Shown here one piece after another: positions 1 through 5,729 of a stretch of DNA of 6,742 bases. Position 1 is the stretch's first letter; every line of letters begins with the position of its first letter. The notes below the pieces were generated by a model that was not told the origin of the DNA, made no database searches, and saw only the letters and a list, made by a program, of their open reading frames with translations. The stretch lies in assembly GCA_018401055.1 (NCBI GenBank), contig JAGYLB010000008.1:1-6742 (forward strand), read 5' to 3'. The stretch comes from Roseicyclus sp. (GTDB lineage: Bacteria > Pseudomonadota > Alphaproteobacteria > Rhodobacterales > Rhodobacteraceae). Position numbers and translations under genes: made by a program.

Positions 1-145
1 CAAGGATGTGGCGGATCGCATTTTGCTGGAAAATCTCGTCATAGATCGGCAGCACGGCGCCGCCCGGATAGCCGAATACGACTTCGACGCCCTGATCCTT
101 CAAGGCCTCGACCACCATCTTCGCGCCGGTCATTTGCCGTGTCAT
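1..145 (-). CDS. ilvB: Acetolactate synthase large (catalytic) subunit, N-terminal part only
   Basis: The 48 visible codons start MTRQMTGAKMVVEAL and include the GYPGGAVLPIYDEI stretch (residues about 25-38). This is the highly conserved beginning of the pyrimidine-binding domain of the ThDP-dependent acetolactate synthase catalytic subunit. The family condenses two pyruvates, or pyruvate plus 2-oxobutyrate, in the first common step of valine, leucine and isoleucine synthesis. The gene runs off the left edge, so the catalytic glutamate and the FAD and ThDP domains lie outside the window. The ATG at 143-145 is preceded by a purine-rich AAAGGGACAGG about 3-13 nt upstream; a second in-frame ATG at 131-133 is a less likely start because family members usually include MTRQMTG. 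An attenuator-type leader lies directly upstream and implies control by branched-chain amino-acid supply. Identity is confident; the choice between ilvB and ilvI naming is conventional. Confidence 0.93.
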   Translation of the reverse strand, partial: MTRQMTGAKMVVEALKDQGVEVVFGYPGGAVLPIYDEIFQQNAIRHIL

Positions 146-227
146 CGCGCCTGTCCCTTTCGTTGTCGACATCATCGTCATCCTCGGCGCTGCTTGTCGT
201 GTGGCGCAACGCGGGGGCCACTGGCAT

Positions 228-255
228 AAAAAAACCCTCGGTGGTGATCCGAGGG
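228..255 (-). terminator. Intrinsic terminator (attenuator) ahead of ilvB
   Basis: On the minus strand the sequence reads CCCTCGG-ATCACCA-CCGAGGG followed by seven T. This is a perfect 7-bp, GC-rich stem with a 7-nt loop and a U-tract, the standard form of a Rho-independent terminator. It lies between a leader peptide rich in Ile, Leu and Val (282-329) and the ilvB start at 145, pointing the same way as both. A terminator inside a 5' leader before a biosynthetic gene is the hallmark of attenuation rather than of transcript end. Confidence 0.9.
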
Positions 256-297
256 CGCATGGTGGAACGGTATGGCTGCCGTCATCGACCCATGCGC
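255..297 (-). promoter_or_regulatory. Leader hairpin (pause/anti-antiterminator candidate)
   Basis: On the minus strand GCGCATGG (297-290) pairs perfectly with CCATGCGC (262-255), enclosing a 27-nt loop. A smaller inner helix, ACGG (282-279) with CCGT (270-267), can form within that loop. The 5' arm is made of leader-peptide codons 11-14, and the 3' arm shares its last base (255) with the terminator stem. A ribosome on the peptide would decide whether this stem forms. The geometry fits the 1:2 pause hairpin of amino-acid attenuators; the role is inferred. Confidence 0.6.
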
Positions 298-329
298 TGC
301 ATCCCTACAAGTACGATTAGACCGATCAT
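282..329 (-). CDS. ilv leader peptide (attenuation peptide, 15 aa)
   Basis: The minus-strand ORF ATG..TGA encodes MIGLIVLVGMQRMGR. Six of residues 2-8 are Ile, Leu or Val, the end products of the pathway begun by the downstream acetolactate synthase. A ribosome binding site AAGGAA lies about 10 nt before the ATG. The Leu codon CTA and the two Val codons GTA look rare for this GC-rich DNA, which should make ribosome stalling more sensitive to charged-tRNA supply. The ORF sits after a promoter-like sequence (360-388) and before a hairpin (255-297) and a U-tract terminator (228-255). Branched-chain leader peptides of this kind are established for enterobacterial ilv operons and have been predicted for other proteobacteria. 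The peptide itself probably has no function beyond being translated. Confidence 0.85.
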   Translation of the reverse strand: MIGLIVLVGMQRMGR

Positions 330-359
330 GGACCCGGGTTTCCTTGCCAAAGTGAGCTG

Positions 360-388
360 AGATTAAGCAGGGGGGCGGCAGGCGTCAA
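360..388 (-). promoter_or_regulatory. Putative promoter of the ilv leader and ilvB
   Basis: On the minus strand TTGACG (388-383) is followed after exactly 17 bp by TAATCT (365-360). The -35 element matches the sigma-70 consensus TTGACA at five of six positions; the -10 is weak, as is common in alphaproteobacteria. Transcription from here would start near 353, placing the leader-peptide ATG about 25 nt into the RNA and the attenuator about 100 nt into it. Assignment is by sequence only. Confidence 0.55.
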
Positions 389-730
389 CCGCGAAAACCG
401 TCGATCCTGTCGCAAACGGGAGTGTCAGCGCAACGACCGGAAATCTTTTCGCTCGTGCCGACAAGATTCGTGCGGCGCCAAGTCCCGGGTCACGCCGTTC
501 CTGCACTGCAGCGAGAACCGCACGTTTCGATGCAGTTAGCGCTGACGTCACTCAACCAGAGCGTGAGTTTCGCTCTGAAAGGCTCATTTTGGTAAGATGA
601 TTTTACAAAAATCATGCCTTCGCATGCTGAAATCTGTTTTCGCACGGGTTTTGCTCGGCTAACGTGCGCGAACTCAGTGGGGCAAACCCACATCCGCGAC
701 CCGAGGGAGGGCGCGGGAAATCCATCATCC
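389..730. other. Divergent intergenic control region without a gene
   Basis: No convincing gene is seen between the ilvB promoter and the ribosome binding site of the TRAP operon. The stretch holds several inverted repeats. These are TGACGTCA (543-550); CAGAGCG/CGCTCTG with a 7-nt loop (557-577); the AT-rich 597-615 repeat, listed separately; GCATGC (622-627); and CGCACG/CGTGCG (641-646 with 663-668). I found no sigma-70 pair on the plus strand that I would trust: TTGGTA at 589-594 has no decent -10 at 16-18 bp. The TRAP promoter is presumably in 540-660, near the AT-rich part. Confidence 0.5.
597..615. promoter_or_regulatory. Operator-like inverted repeat upstream of the TRAP operon
   Basis: ATGATTTT-ACA-AAAATCAT is a perfect 8-bp inverted repeat with a 3-bp spacer, about 130 bp before the dctP start. 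It is conspicuously AT-rich within GC-rich DNA. Its symmetry and size suit a dimeric transcription factor site. No regulator gene is in the window, so the cognate protein is unknown. It is too AT-rich, and lacks a following U-tract, to be a likely terminator. Confidence 0.45.
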
Positions 731-738
731 GGGGAGGA
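731..738 (+). promoter_or_regulatory. Ribosome binding site deciding the dctP start
   Basis: GGGGAGGA lies 6 nt before the ATG at 745. It is nearly a perfect anti-Shine-Dalgarno match. It sets the translation start at 745 and not at the in-frame GTG at 664, which would add 27 residues in front of the twin-arginine signal. Confidence 0.85.
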
Positions 739-744
739 TACCAT

Positions 745-1830
745 ATGGATCGTCGTTCGTTCCTCAGAACGTCCGCACTCGGCGGCGCTGCCGCTGCAAC
801 CACCACACTTGCCGCGCCGGTTTATGCTCAGGGCAACCGCCAGCTGACGCTGGTCACCTCCGTGCCCGACGGCTTCGCGGTCTTCGATGACGCGGTGCAA
901 CTGGCCATCACCTATATCGCCGACATGACCGACGGTCAGTTGACGTTCCAGAAGAACTCGGCAGGCACTCTTGTGGGCGCATTCGAAGTGTTCGATGCGG
1001 TGTCCTCTGGGCAGGCCGATGTCTATCACTCGGCCGAATACTACTTCCTCAACCAGCACCCGGCGTTTGCCTTCTTCACTGCCGTGCCCTTCGGCATGAC
1101 CGCGCAGGAAATGGCCAACTGGTATTACCGCCGCGGCGGTCAGGAACTGCACGACAACCTGTCGTCGCTGTTCAACCTCAAGCCGCTGATGTGCGGCCAG
1201 ACAGCAATGCAGCCCGGCGGCTGGTTCAACATCGAGATCAACTCGGTCGAAGATCTGCAGGGTCTGCGCTTCCGCATGCCCGGCCAGGGCGGTCAGGTGC
1301 TGGGCCGTCTGGGCGCATCGGTCCAGAACATCCCCGGCGGCGAGATCTACCAGGCGCTGTCGTCGCGCCAGATCGACGGTGCGGAATGGATCGGTCCCTA
1401 TGCCGATGAGCGGATGGGCTTCCAGGAAGTCACCAACATCTACTACGCCGCAGGCTTCCACGAGCCGGGCTCGACCCTGTCGATGGTGTTCAACCTCGAA
1501 ATCTGGGAATCGCTGACGCCCCAGCAGCAAAAGATCTGTCAGGTCGCCTGCGAAGCGGCGCATGCGCAGAACACCGCCCTGTCGCTGGCCGAAAACGGTG
1601 CGGCGCTGGCCCGTCTGCAGGCCGGAGGCGTTCAGGTCCGCCAGTTCCCCGAAGACGTCTGGGATGCCTTCGGTCGTGCGTCGCTGGAAGTGCGCAACGA
1701 AAGCATGGGCGACCCGATCTACGCCGAGATCGCCAACAGTGTCGCGGCGTCGATTGTGGAATCGTCGGGCTGGTACGAGATCGCCGACGGCGAGTTCATG
1801 CGCCAGCGCAACCGTGTGAACGCAGGCTGA
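745..1830 (+). CDS. dctP: TRAP transporter substrate-binding protein, TakP/DctP type
   Basis: This 361-aa protein is the periplasmic ligand-binding part of a tripartite ATP-independent (TRAP) transporter. It starts with a twin-arginine signal (MDRRSFLRTS), a hydrophobic Ala-rich stretch and a probable cleavage after PVYA (residue 28), so export by the Tat pathway is likely. The body has the DctP-family layout: GGWFNIEINSVEDLQGLRFR (158-177) with the conserved Arg177, which in this family holds the substrate carboxylate, then GGEIYQALSS (198-207) and AEWIGPY (213-219). Glu214, Trp215 and Glu240 appear to match residues around the bound cation and substrate in the 2-oxoacid-binding protein TakP; this alignment is from memory. 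The overall resemblance is to the TakP/lactate-binding branch, so a 2-oxo- or 2-hydroxy-acid ligand is the best guess. It is the first gene of the operon with dctQ and dctM; a strong hairpin follows it. Confidence 0.9.
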   Translation: MDRRSFLRTSALGGAAAATTTLAAPVYAQGNRQLTLVTSVPDGFAVFDDAVQLAITYIADMTDGQLTFQKNSAGTLVGAFEVFDAVSSGQADVYHSAEYYFLNQHPAFAFFTAVPFGMTAQEMANWYYRRGGQELHDNLSSLFNLKPLMCGQTAMQPGGWFNIEINSVEDLQGLRFRMPGQGGQVLGRLGASVQNIPGGEIYQALSSRQIDGAEWIGPYADERMGFQEVTNIYYAAGFHEPGSTLSMVFNLEIWESLTPQQQKICQVACEAAHAQNTALSLAENGAALARLQAGGVQVRQFPEDVWDAFGRASLEVRNESMGDPIYAEIANSVAASIVESSGWYEIADGEFMRQRNRVNAG

Positions 1831-1847
1831 TCCACGACGGATCTGGT

Positions 1848-1877
1848 CTCGTCCGGCCCCGCAAAGGGCCGGGCGAG
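1848..1877 (+). promoter_or_regulatory. Intercistronic hairpin between dctP and dctQ
   Basis: Positions 1848-1859 pair with 1866-1877 in a 12-bp stem containing one G-U pair, closed by the 6-nt loop CGCAAA. The stem is very GC-rich and is followed by only scattered T residues (GTTTACGCTTTGCTTTCC), so it is a weak terminator at most. It lies 17 nt after the dctP stop and about 70 nt before dctQ. Such hairpins typically protect the upstream message or reduce read-through, giving more binding protein than permease. That role is inferred. Confidence 0.7.
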
Positions 1878-1947
1878 GCCGTTTACGCTTTGCTTTCCGA
1901 ACAATTGACGCGTCTCGACCCGGGGCTGCGCACAGGGGAACAACCGC

Positions 1948-2859
1948 ATGATCGACTTCATCTTGTGGGTGCTGCAAAACATCGTGTTCGCACCATATTA
2001 CCTGTTCGTCGCGCTGACCAACCCGAGCGCATGGCTCAACTGGGCCGACCCCGAGGCGGTGATGCGCTTCATCTACTACGGCGCCTCGGTCGAGCTCTTC
2101 TTTGTCGTCTTCACCACTTTCCTGGTAGTTACCGCGGTCGGCATGGTCTGGAACCGCGACATTTTGTGGTGGGGTGTGCGCATTCTTGAAGGCTTCGGCA
2201 ATGTTGTCGGCCGCACCGCCGCCTGGGCGGGGCTTGTGATGGTGTTGGTGCAGGTCATGATCGTCTTTTTGCAGCGCATTTTTCGCGTGTCCGAGATCCA
2301 GATCGGGCCGCTTGGCACCGCCTTTTCTCAAGACCTTAGCTGGTGGGCCGAGGGTCTGAAACTTCACAATGCGCTCGTGGTCTGCCTGTGCGTCGCCTAC
2401 ACCTTTGTGCAGGGCGGGCATGTGCGCGTCGATCTGGTCTATTCGGCGGTCAAGTTCCGCACGAAAAAGGTGATCGACATGTTTGGCTGCCTGATTTTCA
2501 TGATTCCTGCCATCGTGCTGACCTATCTCTATTCGTGGTTCTTCATGTGGCGCCACCTGATGACGCCCACGGTCACCTCGACCTCGGATCTGGACCGGAT
2601 GATCGCACAGGCGCGCATCTTCCGCTGGAACGTTGAAACCATCGGCTTCAGCCCCAACGGCTTCAACGCCTATTTCCTGTTCAAGATCCTGATCGTGCTC
2701 TTCTGCGTCATGGTCTTCTTGCAAGCCGTCGCCTTTTTCTGGCGGTCCTATCTCGAATGGGTCGAGGGCGAGGCGAGTGCTGACAAATACCTCGACCGCG
2801 ACAAGACCGGGGACGAGTCAGAAGACCTCGAACATGCCATACACTCCGGGTCGGCCTGA
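1948..2859 (+). CDS. dctQ: TRAP transporter small permease (DctQ), long form
   Basis: The 303-aa product is an integral membrane protein of the DctQ family, which pairs with the large permease to form the inner-membrane part of the transporter. About five hydrophobic segments are visible (roughly 44-66, 91-110, 139-157, 177-200 and 241-265). The last four fit the usual four-helix DctQ core. GGHVRVDLVY (156-165) is the recognisable family motif. DctQ proteins are usually about 160-230 aa. Here an extra N-terminal region of about 85 residues with one membrane segment is present, plus a loop of about 40 residues between the last two helices and an acidic, hydrophilic C-terminal tail (about 270-303). 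The start at 1948 is supported by AGGGGAA 7 nt upstream. dctM follows after 61 bp, so co-transcription is likely. Confidence 0.87.
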   Translation: MIDFILWVLQNIVFAPYYLFVALTNPSAWLNWADPEAVMRFIYYGASVELFFVVFTTFLVVTAVGMVWNRDILWWGVRILEGFGNVVGRTAAWAGLVMVLVQVMIVFLQRIFRVSEIQIGPLGTAFSQDLSWWAEGLKLHNALVVCLCVAYTFVQGGHVRVDLVYSAVKFRTKKVIDMFGCLIFMIPAIVLTYLYSWFFMWRHLMTPTVTSTSDLDRMIAQARIFRWNVETIGFSPNGFNAYFLFKILIVLFCVMVFLQAVAFFWRSYLEWVEGEASADKYLDRDKTGDESEDLEHAIHSGSA

Positions 2860-2920
2860 CCACACCACGAACGTCCTGCTGCAAAGACCGCACGCGCAAG
2901 AGCTAAGGGGATAACAAACC

Positions 2921-5275
2921 ATGCCTTTCGGATTGGATGGGGTCGAGGTTGGCCTGATCATCGTGTTCCTTACGCTCTTTGCGGGGATCCTGACGGGCTT
3001 TCCGGTGGCTTTCGCCATTGCGGGCGCCGGCGTCATCTCCTTCGCCATCATCGCGGCGCTCGACAGTGCGGGGCTTCTGATCCATCAGGCCATCGATACG
3101 AATTCCGACGCGTATCGCGCGCTTGTTGCCGATGGGGTGATCCGAAACGCCATATCCGTGTTCCGATACCCGGAATTGCCCCGGATCGAGGAACCGGTTT
3201 TCCCCGGCGGCTGGGAACAGGCGCTTGAGCGCAACATTTCCTTCATCGTCAACCGCATGAACGAGCGGGTGATCGCGGGCCAGTCGATCGAGACGCTGCT
3301 TGCCGTCCTGATGTTCGTCATGATGGGCATCGTGCTCGAGCGCTCCAAGATCGCTGAGGATCTGCTGACCACCATGGCGCGCGTCTTTGGCCCGTTGCCC
3401 GGCGGTCTGGCGGTGTCCATCGTGATTGTGGGCGCCTTCCTTGCCGCCTCGACCGGGATCGTCGGCGCTACCGTGGTGACCATGGGCCTGCTGGCGCTGC
3501 CCACCATGCTCAGGAACAATTACTCGCCGGAACTGGCGACCGGGGTCATCGCAGCCTCGGGCACGCTGGGGCAGATCATCCCGCCCTCCATCGTGATCGT
3601 TCTTCTGGGGACGCTGGTGGGCGACCTCTACGCCACCGGTCAGGAAACCCGCGCCGTGCTGGCGGGCTGCACCGACGCGCTGACCTTCCTTGGTCAGCCT
3701 GCGGTGTTGTCGGTGGGTACCTTGTTCCAGGCGGCGCTTCTGCCCGGCCTGTTTCTTGCGTTGCTCTATGGCGTTTATGCCTTTGTCTTCGCCCTGATCC
3801 GGCCGTCCAGTGCGCCGCCCGTTCAGGTCGCTGCCGTCAGCGGAAGCGAGCCGATCACGCGCAACGAGGCGCTGACCTGGTATCTGGCAGCGCCGCTTGG
3901 CCTGATCGCCGCGGTGGTGATCGGGGCCAGCAGCGGCGTGATCGGGACCCAGACCATCAACGTGTCGGATTACGCCGAGCGCGAGGGTGAGAGCCTCCTG
4001 CGCACCAACGTTTCCGAACAATGCCAGGCGTCGATGATCGACCTGCACGGGCAGGAAGCCTGGGATTTCTCGGTGGCCCAGCGTGCCGAAATGGCAGCGG
4101 CCGGCGTCAGCACCGAATCCGTGTTGCTGACCGAAGAGGAACTGGTCGCCGCCAACGAGGCTGCCTTTGCCAATGCGGCCCCGATCGGGTCGGGCGTGGC
4201 GACGATCTTCACCTTGCTGGCGCTGGTGCTGATTCTTGCCCGCGGTGTGTCGCCCTCGGCCACTATGGTTCCGCTGATCGTCGGTGGCATGGGCGTGGTC
4301 CTGGCGCTCATCCTCGACATCACTCTGATCAAGCCCGATACCAGTAACGGGGCCACGTTCCTGATCATGACCATCCCGATGCTGATGACGATTTACGGCG
4401 TCCGGGTGGCGATGGTGCGGCTGTCGAAGAACGAGCTTTTGCGCGTGGTCTTTCCGCCGCTGGTGCTGATCGTGGCCGTGCTGGGGTCGATCCTGGGCGG
4501 CATCACCAACCCCACGCCCGCCGCGGCGCTGGGGGCGGCGGGTGCCATCATGCTGGCCGCCTACCGCAAGCTGAAAGACGAGAACGGCAAATCCAAGATC
4601 GTGATCTGGTCCTCCTTCGCGCTGGTCATCATGATCTTGTTCGGCGTGAATTTCGACCTGCGGATGAGCCGCGCCGAGATTCCGCTGCAAGACTGGGTCG
4701 CTTTCGTGATCGCGCAAGGCGCCTATCACTTCGCCTTCTTCGGGTTGCTCTACAGCTGCTGGGTCCTGTTCCGGTCCAACATCCTGTCGCCCGTGGTGCG
4801 TGAGACGGCCAAGGTCACTTCCATGGTCTTCACCATCTTGATCGGCTCGCAACTGCTGAACCTTGTGCTGATCTCCTTCGGGGGGGAACACTACATCCAG
4901 CAATACCTGCGCAGCTTCGACAACGAGATGGTGGTGTTCCTTGTCGTGATGCTGATCTTGTTCATCCTCGGCTTCGTGCTCGATTTCCTCGAGATCATCT
5001 ACATCGTGATCCCGATCGTAGGTCCGGTGATCTATGGCGGCACGCTCGATCCCGCCTGGGTGACGATCATGATCGCGGTGAACCTGCAGACGTCCTTCCT
5101 GACGCCGCCTTTCGGCTTTGCGCTGTTCTATCTGCGCGGGGTCGCCCCCAAAAGCGTGACAACCGGGCATATCTACCGCGGGGTCATCCCCTTCGTCGGC
5201 ATCCAGGTTCTGGGTCTGGGCCTGCTGTGGCTGTTCCCGGCCATCGTGACCATCTTGCCGAACCTGCTGCGCTAG
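2921..5275 (+). CDS. dctM: TRAP transporter large permease (DctM), greatly expanded form
   Basis: This 784-aa polytopic membrane protein is the ion-coupled large permease of the TRAP system. Family landmarks are GFPVAFAIAG (26-35), ASTGIVGATVVTMGLLALP (176-194), ASGTLGQIIPPSI (212-224), LLPGLFLALLYGVYAF (273-288), GGITNPTPAAALGA (526-539), DFLEIIYIVIPIVGPV (688-703) and TSFLTPPFGFALFYLRGVAP (724-743). Typical DctM proteins are about 425-440 aa. The excess is in discrete blocks: about 56-120, about 232-262, about 300-500 (some four membrane segments plus a hydrophilic loop of about 80 residues at 342-420), and about 550-620. The usual TPTEAA motif reads NPTPAA (530-535). The TPPFGFALFYLRG block is what I associate with TakM-like permeases. 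The start at 2921 has AAGGGG about 10 nt upstream. The frame is intact and codon use is uniform, so the length is not a sequencing artefact or a fused pseudogene. Confidence 0.9.
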   Translation: MPFGLDGVEVGLIIVFLTLFAGILTGFPVAFAIAGAGVISFAIIAALDSAGLLIHQAIDTNSDAYRALVADGVIRNAISVFRYPELPRIEEPVFPGGWEQALERNISFIVNRMNERVIAGQSIETLLAVLMFVMMGIVLERSKIAEDLLTTMARVFGPLPGGLAVSIVIVGAFLAASTGIVGATVVTMGLLALPTMLRNNYSPELATGVIAASGTLGQIIPPSIVIVLLGTLVGDLYATGQETRAVLAGCTDALTFLGQPAVLSVGTLFQAALLPGLFLALLYGVYAFVFALIRPSSAPPVQVAAVSGSEPITRNEALTWYLAAPLGLIAAVVIGASSGVIGTQTINVSDYAEREGESLLRTNVSEQCQASMIDLHGQEAWDFSVAQRAEMAAAGVSTESVLLTEEELVAANEAAFANAAPIGSGVATIFTLLALVLILARGVSPSATMVPLIVGGMGVVLALILDITLIKPDTSNGATFLIMTIPMLMTIYGVRVAMVRLSKNELLRVVFPPLVLIVAVLGSILGGITNPTPAAALGAAGAIMLAAYRKLKDENGKSKIVIWSSFALVIMILFGVNFDLRMSRAEIPLQDWVAFVIAQGAYHFAFFGLLYSCWVLFRSNILSPVVRETAKVTSMVFTILIGSQLLNLVLISFGGEHYIQQYLRSFDNEMVVFLVVMLILFILGFVLDFLEIIYIVIPIVGPVIYGGTLDPAWVTIMIAVNLQTSFLTPPFGFALFYLRGVAPKSVTTGHIYRGVIPFVGIQVLGLGLLWLFPAIVTILPNLLR

Positions 5276-5300
5276 GAGACGCGCCTGCGCTTGGACAAGA

Positions 5301-5323
5301 CAGGGGGGCCGTGGGCCCCCCTG
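5301..5323. terminator. GC-only hairpin between convergent dctM and VOC genes
   Basis: Positions 5301-5310 (CAGGGGGGCC) pair perfectly with 5314-5323 across a 3-nt loop GTG, 26 nt after the dctM stop and 23 nt before the end of the VOC gene. The 10-bp stem is almost purely GC. Neither strand has a U-tract next to it, so it is not a textbook intrinsic terminator. It may act bidirectionally as an RNA 3'-end stabiliser, or together with Rho. Confidence 0.55.
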
Positions 5324-5345
5324 ATGCATTCTGGTGGGCTGGTGA

Positions 5346-5729
5346 TCAAGGCAGGGGGGGTGCCAGAAGATCCCACAGGTTGCCCCAAGGGTCGCGCCAT
5401 TGGGCGACACGGCCATAGGGCTCATGCCGGGGTGTCTCGAGGAACCTGCCGCCTGCCGCCGTGATGCGCAGAGCCATCGCGTCGAACTCATCGGTCTCCA
5501 GAAACAGGGCCACGCGGTCGCCCGCCTGCGCCCCCAGGGCTGCGCGCTGCGCCGCGCTGGTCGGCTCCGCCAGAACCAGCGACACACCGCCCGAGGGGGG
5601 CACTACCGTCACCCAGCGCTTGCGCCCCTGATCGACATTCTCGAGACAGCGCCAGCCCAGCCCGTCGACAAAGAAGTCCAGGCCAGCGGCGTAGTCAGGC
5701 ACCAGAAAGGTCACATGGCGCAGCGTCAC
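5346..5729 (-). CDS. VOC-superfamily (glyoxalase/bleomycin-resistance fold) protein
   Basis: The 127-aa product fits a single VOC unit built of two beta-alpha-beta-beta-beta modules. The first begins [17 protein letters not shown] (4-20) and includes VSLVLAEP (49-56). The second runs from [18 protein letters not shown] (72-89) through [10 protein letters not shown] to the typical ending [10 protein letters not shown] (113-122). His5 sits where VOC enzymes usually carry a metal ligand, and Asp120 lies near the usual acidic ligand position; whether a full metal site exists is unclear. VOC proteins range from lyases and dioxygenases to antibiotic-binding proteins, and the substrate cannot be read here. 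I chose the GTG at 5729-5727: it overlaps the bpt stop as GTGA and directly precedes the first VOC strand. It has no good ribosome binding site, so it is probably translated by coupling to bpt. Confidence 0.8.
   Translation of the reverse strand: MTLRHVTFLVPDYAAGLDFFVDGLGWRCLENVDQGRKRWVTVVPPSGGVSLVLAEPTSAAQRAALGAQAGDRVALFLETDEFDAMALRITAAGGRFLETPRHEPYGRVAQWRDPWGNLWDLLAPPLP

Noticed and set aside
39..260. 73-codon minus-strand frame overlapping the ilv attenuator and ilvB start
   Set aside because: It starts within the terminator and leader hairpin region, is out of frame with ilvB and has a low-complexity Asp/Arg-rich product; the attenuator and ilvB explain this DNA.
589..617. Possible sigma-70 promoter of the TRAP operon using TTGGTA
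   Set aside because: No acceptable -10 element exists at 16-18 bp, so I do not call it.
664..744. GTG start giving dctP 27 extra N-terminal residues
   Set aside because: The extension would precede the twin-arginine signal with Arg/Pro-rich sequence, while the ATG at 745 has a near-perfect ribosome binding site at the right distance.
490..2724. 744-codon open frame on the minus strand opposite dctP and dctQ
   Set aside because: It is in codon register with the sense genes; its openness reflects avoidance of TTA, CTA and TCA in GC-rich sense codons. Its product is low-complexity (many His, Asp, Gln, Arg) with no recognisable domain, and the sense proteins are clearly real.
2903..5587. 894-codon open frame on the minus strand opposite dctM and into the VOC gene
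   Set aside because: Same cause: it is in register with dctM codons, has a His/Asp/Gln/Arg-rich product without family resemblance, and DctM has clear conserved motifs on the plus strand.
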